Shown here in pieces: positions 6,801 through 9,103 of a stretch of DNA of 9,103 nt. Source of the stretch: JAKOQB01 sp050258235 (GTDB lineage: Bacteria; Pseudomonadota; Gammaproteobacteria; Burkholderiales; Burkholderiaceae_F); the NCBI GenBank assembly GCA_050258235.1, contig JBLMYK010000164.1, positions 1-9,103 on the forward strand, in the 5' to 3' direction. The position numbers were made by a program, and so were the translations under genes. Each line of letters starts with the position of its first letter. Position 1 is the first letter of the stretch. The notes under the pieces were generated by a model, which saw only the letters and a list, made by a program, of their open reading frames with translations, did not search any database and had not been told where the DNA came from.

Positions 6801-7928
6801 TCAGGCCGATGGTGCAGGCGTCGGCGCGTGGCGCACCTGCAGCATCAGCGCGCCGAGGCCGACCAGCAAGGCTGCGAGAACGACGAAGGCGCCCAGATAC
6901 GGCAGCCGCCCCAGCAGCGACAGCGCGAACATCCCGAGGATCGCCGCCGCCACGCGCCATCCTCGCTGCGAGACGCGCGCGGGCGCGGCACGCGCCAGCG
7001 CCCAGTCGCCGACACCGATGCCGGTGCTGACATAGCCGGCCAGCAGCAGCGGCAGATACAGCGCCAGCACCAGCAACGCCAGCGGAATGCCGATGATCGT
7101 GAACAGCAGGAAGATCGCTGCGGCCGGGATGCACACCAGCGCGACGAAACCGAGCAGCAGGCTCAGTCCGATCCGCGTGCGCAACGTGTCGGAGACGCGC
7201 GCATGAAACTTCGGAGCCGCGGCCACCAGGACGCCGGCGATGACCATCAGGCCGATCGACCAGATCCACCCGCCGCGGCGGCCAAAGCTGCGCTCGGCGG
7301 GTTCGGGCACAGGCCAGTTGCCTTCGATCTGCATGCGTTCGATGCCGCCCTGGACCTGCGCGGCGGGATCGCGCGCGACTTCTTCGCGGCTGGCATAGGT
7401 CAGCTTGCCCGCGATTCGCGCGTTCGGCCCCAGCGCGAGCGATCCGGACGTGGCGACCACGTCGCCGGCGACCGGGCCGTCGATCAGGACGTGGCCTCCG
7501 GCGGCGCGCACGTAGCCCTTGACCGCGCCGAGGATGCGGACCTCGCCACCTCCGACGGTGACGTTGCCGCCGATCTGCGATTTCGGTCCGATCTCGACCT
7601 GGCCGCCGGCGATGCGTGCGTTGCGCCCGATCGCCGAACTGACCGTCAGCTGACCGCCCGCGGCGTACAGCGTCTGGCCGATCGGCGCGCCGATGCGCAC
7701 GTTGCCGCCCGCCGCGAGTGCATCGCCGTCGATCGCCGCGTCGATGTCGACGCTGCAGCCGGCGGCAAAGACGTCACCCCTGACCGGGCTTTCGATGCGC
7801 ACCGGGCAACCGGCCGCGTAATGATCCTCGCCGAGATCGCGCTCAACCGTCTTGCGGGCGTCCTTGTCCTGCGCCGCGGCGCTCAGTGCGACGAAGGCGG
7901 CAAGCAGAGCAAGCAGAAGCTTCTTCAT
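6801..7928 (-). CDS. Bactofilin-like beta-helix repeat protein with C-terminal membrane domain
   Basis: This 375-residue protein has a signal peptide (about 1-19), then eight tandem repeats of about 17 residues starting at 38, 55, 72, 89, 106, 125, 142 and 159. The repeat pattern is AAGGxVxIxxxIxGxxx, as in polymer-forming bactofilin-type beta-helices. One unit (106-124) is 19 long. A linker (about 177-219) leads to roughly five hydrophobic segments (about 221-239, 253-273, 276-300, 324-341, 344-363). A signal, an exported beta-helix and a membrane domain suggest an envelope-anchored protein, unlike cytoplasmic bactofilins. Similar membrane-linked repeat proteins are annotated only as polymer-forming or hypothetical. 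Cys41 and Cys58 occupy the same position in the first two repeats. The open frame extends to 8108, but the ribosome site and signal peptide put the start at 7928; the upstream part is Arg-rich shadow. It is first in the - strand run and divergent from the N-acetyltransferase. Confidence 0.88.
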   Translation of the reverse strand: MKKLLLALLAAFVALSAAAQDKDARKTVERDLGEDHYAAGCPVRIESPVRGDVFAAGCSVDIDAAIDGDALAAGGNVRIGAPIGQTLYAAGGQLTVSSAIGRNARIAGGQVEIGPKSQIGGNVTVGGGEVRILGAVKGYVRAAGGHVLIDGPVAGDVVATSGSLALGPNARIAGKLTYASREEVARDPAAQVQGGIERMQIEGNWPVPEPAERSFGRRGGWIWSIGLMVIAGVLVAAAPKFHARVSDTLRTRIGLSLLLGFVALVCIPAAAIFLLFTIIGIPLALLVLALYLPLLLAGYVSTGIGVGDWALARAAPARVSQRGWRVAAAILGMFALSLLGRLPYLGAFVVLAALLVGLGALMLQVRHAPTPAPSA

Positions 7929-7936
7929 CATTTCGG

Positions 7937-7941
7937 CCTCC
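7937..7941 (-). promoter_or_regulatory. Ribosome binding site of the bactofilin-like gene
   Basis: GGAGG on the - strand lies eight bases before the ATG at 7928 and five before a second ATG at 7931. It excludes the much longer open frame that begins at 8108 and favours the MKKLLL start. Confidence 0.75.
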
Positions 7942-7962
7942 AGTGCGCAGGCATGCTCGCAC

Positions 7963-7999
7963 GGATCCCTGACGCCGCCGTTGCGGCGGGTCAGGCTCC
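7963..7999. repeat. Long imperfect inverted repeat in the divergent intergenic region
   Basis: The core CCTGAC-G-CCGCCG (7968-7980), a TTG loop, then CGGCGG-GTCAGG (7984-7995) gives twelve base pairs with a single bulged G. Beyond it, GGA at 7963-7965 faces TCC at 7997-7999, extending the symmetry. It sits 35-71 bases upstream of the bactofilin-like start and 90-126 upstream of the N-acetyltransferase start. It could be a 5' leader hairpin, an operator or a transcription block. No T run follows on either strand, so a standard intrinsic terminator is not supported. Confidence 0.65.
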
Positions 8000-8088
8000 A
8001 GTCCGTCCGCGCAGCGCGTTGGCCCCCGCATACGAGCGGCGCGTAATAGGTCGCCGCGTGGCGATATAGTCCGCCATTCGTTGAAGGC

Positions 8089-8916
8089 ATGACTGACATC
8101 GGCGCCATGGCGGCAACCCTGGATCTGGACGCCTATCTCGAACGCATCGAGTGGAGCGGCTCTGCGCGGCCGACGATCGAGACGCTCGCGTCGCTGCTGG
8201 ACGCGCACATGGCGCACATCCCGTTCGAGAACCTCGACGTGCTGCTCGGTCGCGGCATCCGGCTCGATCTCGACAGCCTGCAGGACAAGCTGGTGCGCGG
8301 CCGCCGCGGCGGCTACTGCTTTGAACAGGCGACCTTGTTCGCAGCCGCACTGGAAGCCTTCGGCTTTGCGCCGGTGCGGCACTGCGCGCGCGTGACGCTG
8401 CAGAAGCCGCGCGCCGAATCGCCGCGCACGCACATGTTCCTGACCGTGCCGCTCGAGGAGGGAACCTTCGTGGTCGATCCGGGCTTCGGCTCTTTCGCCC
8501 CGCGGGTGCCGGTGCCCTTGCGTGATCGCGTTTCCGCGCGCCGCGGAGCCGAGGTGCATTGGATGGCGTTCGATGGCACGCGTTGGACGTTGTGTGCGCA
8601 ATCGGGCGACGCCGTCGTCGAGGCCTGGGTCTCGACGCTGGAGGAGGATTTCCCGGTCGACTTCGAGCTGGGCAATCACTACACGTCGACCCATCCGCAG
8701 TCGTCGTTCCGCCACTACATCATGCTGCGTGCCTTGACGCCGGACGGCCGCGTCGGCGTGATGAATCGCGACGTCACTCACTGGCGCGACGGCACGCCGC
8801 ACCGGTTTCAGCTCGCCGACCGCGCGGCGCTGCGCGCGTTGCTGGCCGAGCATTTCGGATTCGACCTGCCGGAGGTCGAGCAGCTGCGCGTGTCATCGAT
8901 TCCGGAGTGGGCATGA
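8089..8916 (+). CDS. nat: Arylamine N-acetyltransferase
   Basis: This 275-residue cytoplasmic enzyme transfers acetyl from acetyl-CoA to arylamines and hydrazines. The Cys-His-Asp triad is clear: Cys77 in RGGYCFEQ (73-80), His115 in RTHMFL (113-118) and Asp130 in VVDPGFG (128-134). The N-terminal helical domain shows DLDAYLERI (12-20) and HIPFENLDVLLGR (43-55), both typical of the family. SFRHYIM occurs in the C-terminal part, and the length is normal. The start is uncertain. GAAGG at 8083-8087 is only one base from the ATG at 8089, which is too close, while the in-frame ATG at 8107 gives a family-like N-terminus but has no ribosome site. A very short leader is possible. It overlaps by ATGA with the next gene, so the two are probably co-translated. 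The physiological substrate is unknown. Confidence 0.95.
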   Translation: MTDIGAMAATLDLDAYLERIEWSGSARPTIETLASLLDAHMAHIPFENLDVLLGRGIRLDLDSLQDKLVRGRRGGYCFEQATLFAAALEAFGFAPVRHCARVTLQKPRAESPRTHMFLTVPLEEGTFVVDPGFGSFAPRVPVPLRDRVSARRGAEVHWMAFDGTRWTLCAQSGDAVVEAWVSTLEEDFPVDFELGNHYTSTHPQSSFRHYIMLRALTPDGRVGVMNRDVTHWRDGTPHRFQLADRAALRALLAEHFGFDLPEVEQLRVSSIPEWA

Positions 8917-9103
8917 CGGCCGCCCCTGCGAGCGCCGTGGGCAGTTGCCTGTGCGGGGCAGTGGGCTTCGAGTTCGAACTGCCGCCGAAGTGGGTCGCCC
9001 ACTGTCACTGCACGCAGTGCCAGCGCGCGCACGGCGCCGCGTTCGTCACGTGGGTCGGCGTCGATGAGGCGCTCTGGCGCGTGGACGATTCGCAACATGC
9101 GCT
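8913..9103 (+). CDS. GFA-family zinc-binding protein, C-terminus cut by window edge
   Basis: Only the first 63 residues are visible. They show GSCLCGAVGFEFE (Cys12, Cys14) and AHCHCTQCQRAHGAAF (Cys31, Cys33, Cys36), the zinc-binding signature of the GFA family (Mss4-like fold). The founding member was named glutathione-dependent formaldehyde-activating enzyme, but most relatives have no proven reaction, so no gene symbol is given. The start ATG overlaps the stop of the N-acetyltransferase gene (ATGA), and GGAG at 8903-8906 precedes it at normal spacing. The context suggests a small detoxification or thiol/amine-handling unit, which is inference. The rest of the family's usual 110-150 residues lies beyond the window. 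Confidence 0.92.
   Translation, partial: MTAAPASAVGSCLCGAVGFEFELPPKWVAHCHCTQCQRAHGAAFVTWVGVDEALWRVDDSQHA

Larger units (their letters stand above)
7929..8088. promoter_or_regulatory. Divergent intergenic region, expected to hold promoters for both strands
   Basis: The two flanking genes point away from each other, so this 160-base stretch should carry the promoters for the N-acetyltransferase (+) and for the - strand gene run. Apart from the inverted repeat at 7963-7999 it holds the only notably AT-richer patch nearby (about 8041-8082). No convincing paired -35/-10 elements could be assigned. Confidence 0.45.

Noticed and set aside
8065..8070. TATAGT as a -10 box for the N-acetyltransferase gene
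   Set aside because: No acceptable -35 element lies 16-18 bases upstream, and the hexamer alone is weak evidence.

Overview
The window is high-GC, gene-dense DNA from a Gram-negative bacterium, most likely a betaproteobacterium or a related GC-rich proteobacterium. This rests on a lipobox lipoprotein, exported periplasmic enzymes, a MauG/CcpA-type diheme cytochrome, a class-I-like PPK2, and very long mirror ORFs on the non-coding strand. The taxonomic placement is inference. No rRNA, tRNA, IS element, CRISPR array or phage gene was seen, and no gene-free stretch exceeds about 160 bases.

Layout. A divergent intergenic region at 7929-8088 splits the window. To its right, on the + strand, an arylamine N-acetyltransferase overlaps by ATGA with a GFA-family zinc protein that runs off the right edge. 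To its left, eight genes all read on the - strand. In transcription order they are: a beta-helix-repeat (bactofilin-like) protein with a C-terminal membrane domain; an exported amidohydrolase; a small exported YtkA/FixH-like protein; an exported diheme cytochrome c peroxidase of the MauG/CcpA superfamily; after a 100-base gap, a small outer-membrane-type lipoprotein; a DUF2891 protein; a CrtI/RetSat-type FAD oxidoreductase; and PPK2, cut by the left edge.

How the genes fit together. The tightest unit is amidohydrolase, YtkA-like protein, diheme peroxidase. These three genes are joined by two 4-base ATGA overlaps, and all three products carry export signals. A diheme peroxidase paired with a small His/Met-rich exported partner recalls the MbnH/MbnP and MauG/MADH enzyme-substrate pairs. 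This cassette is the best candidate for an undescribed periplasmic metal or protein-oxidation system, though that role is inferred and not shown by sequence. The RetSat-like and PPK2 genes are 28 bases apart, as are the lipoprotein and DUF2891 genes, so each pair is probably co-transcribed. Inverted repeats lie upstream of the bactofilin-like gene and of the lipoprotein gene, and they are the main non-coding structures seen.
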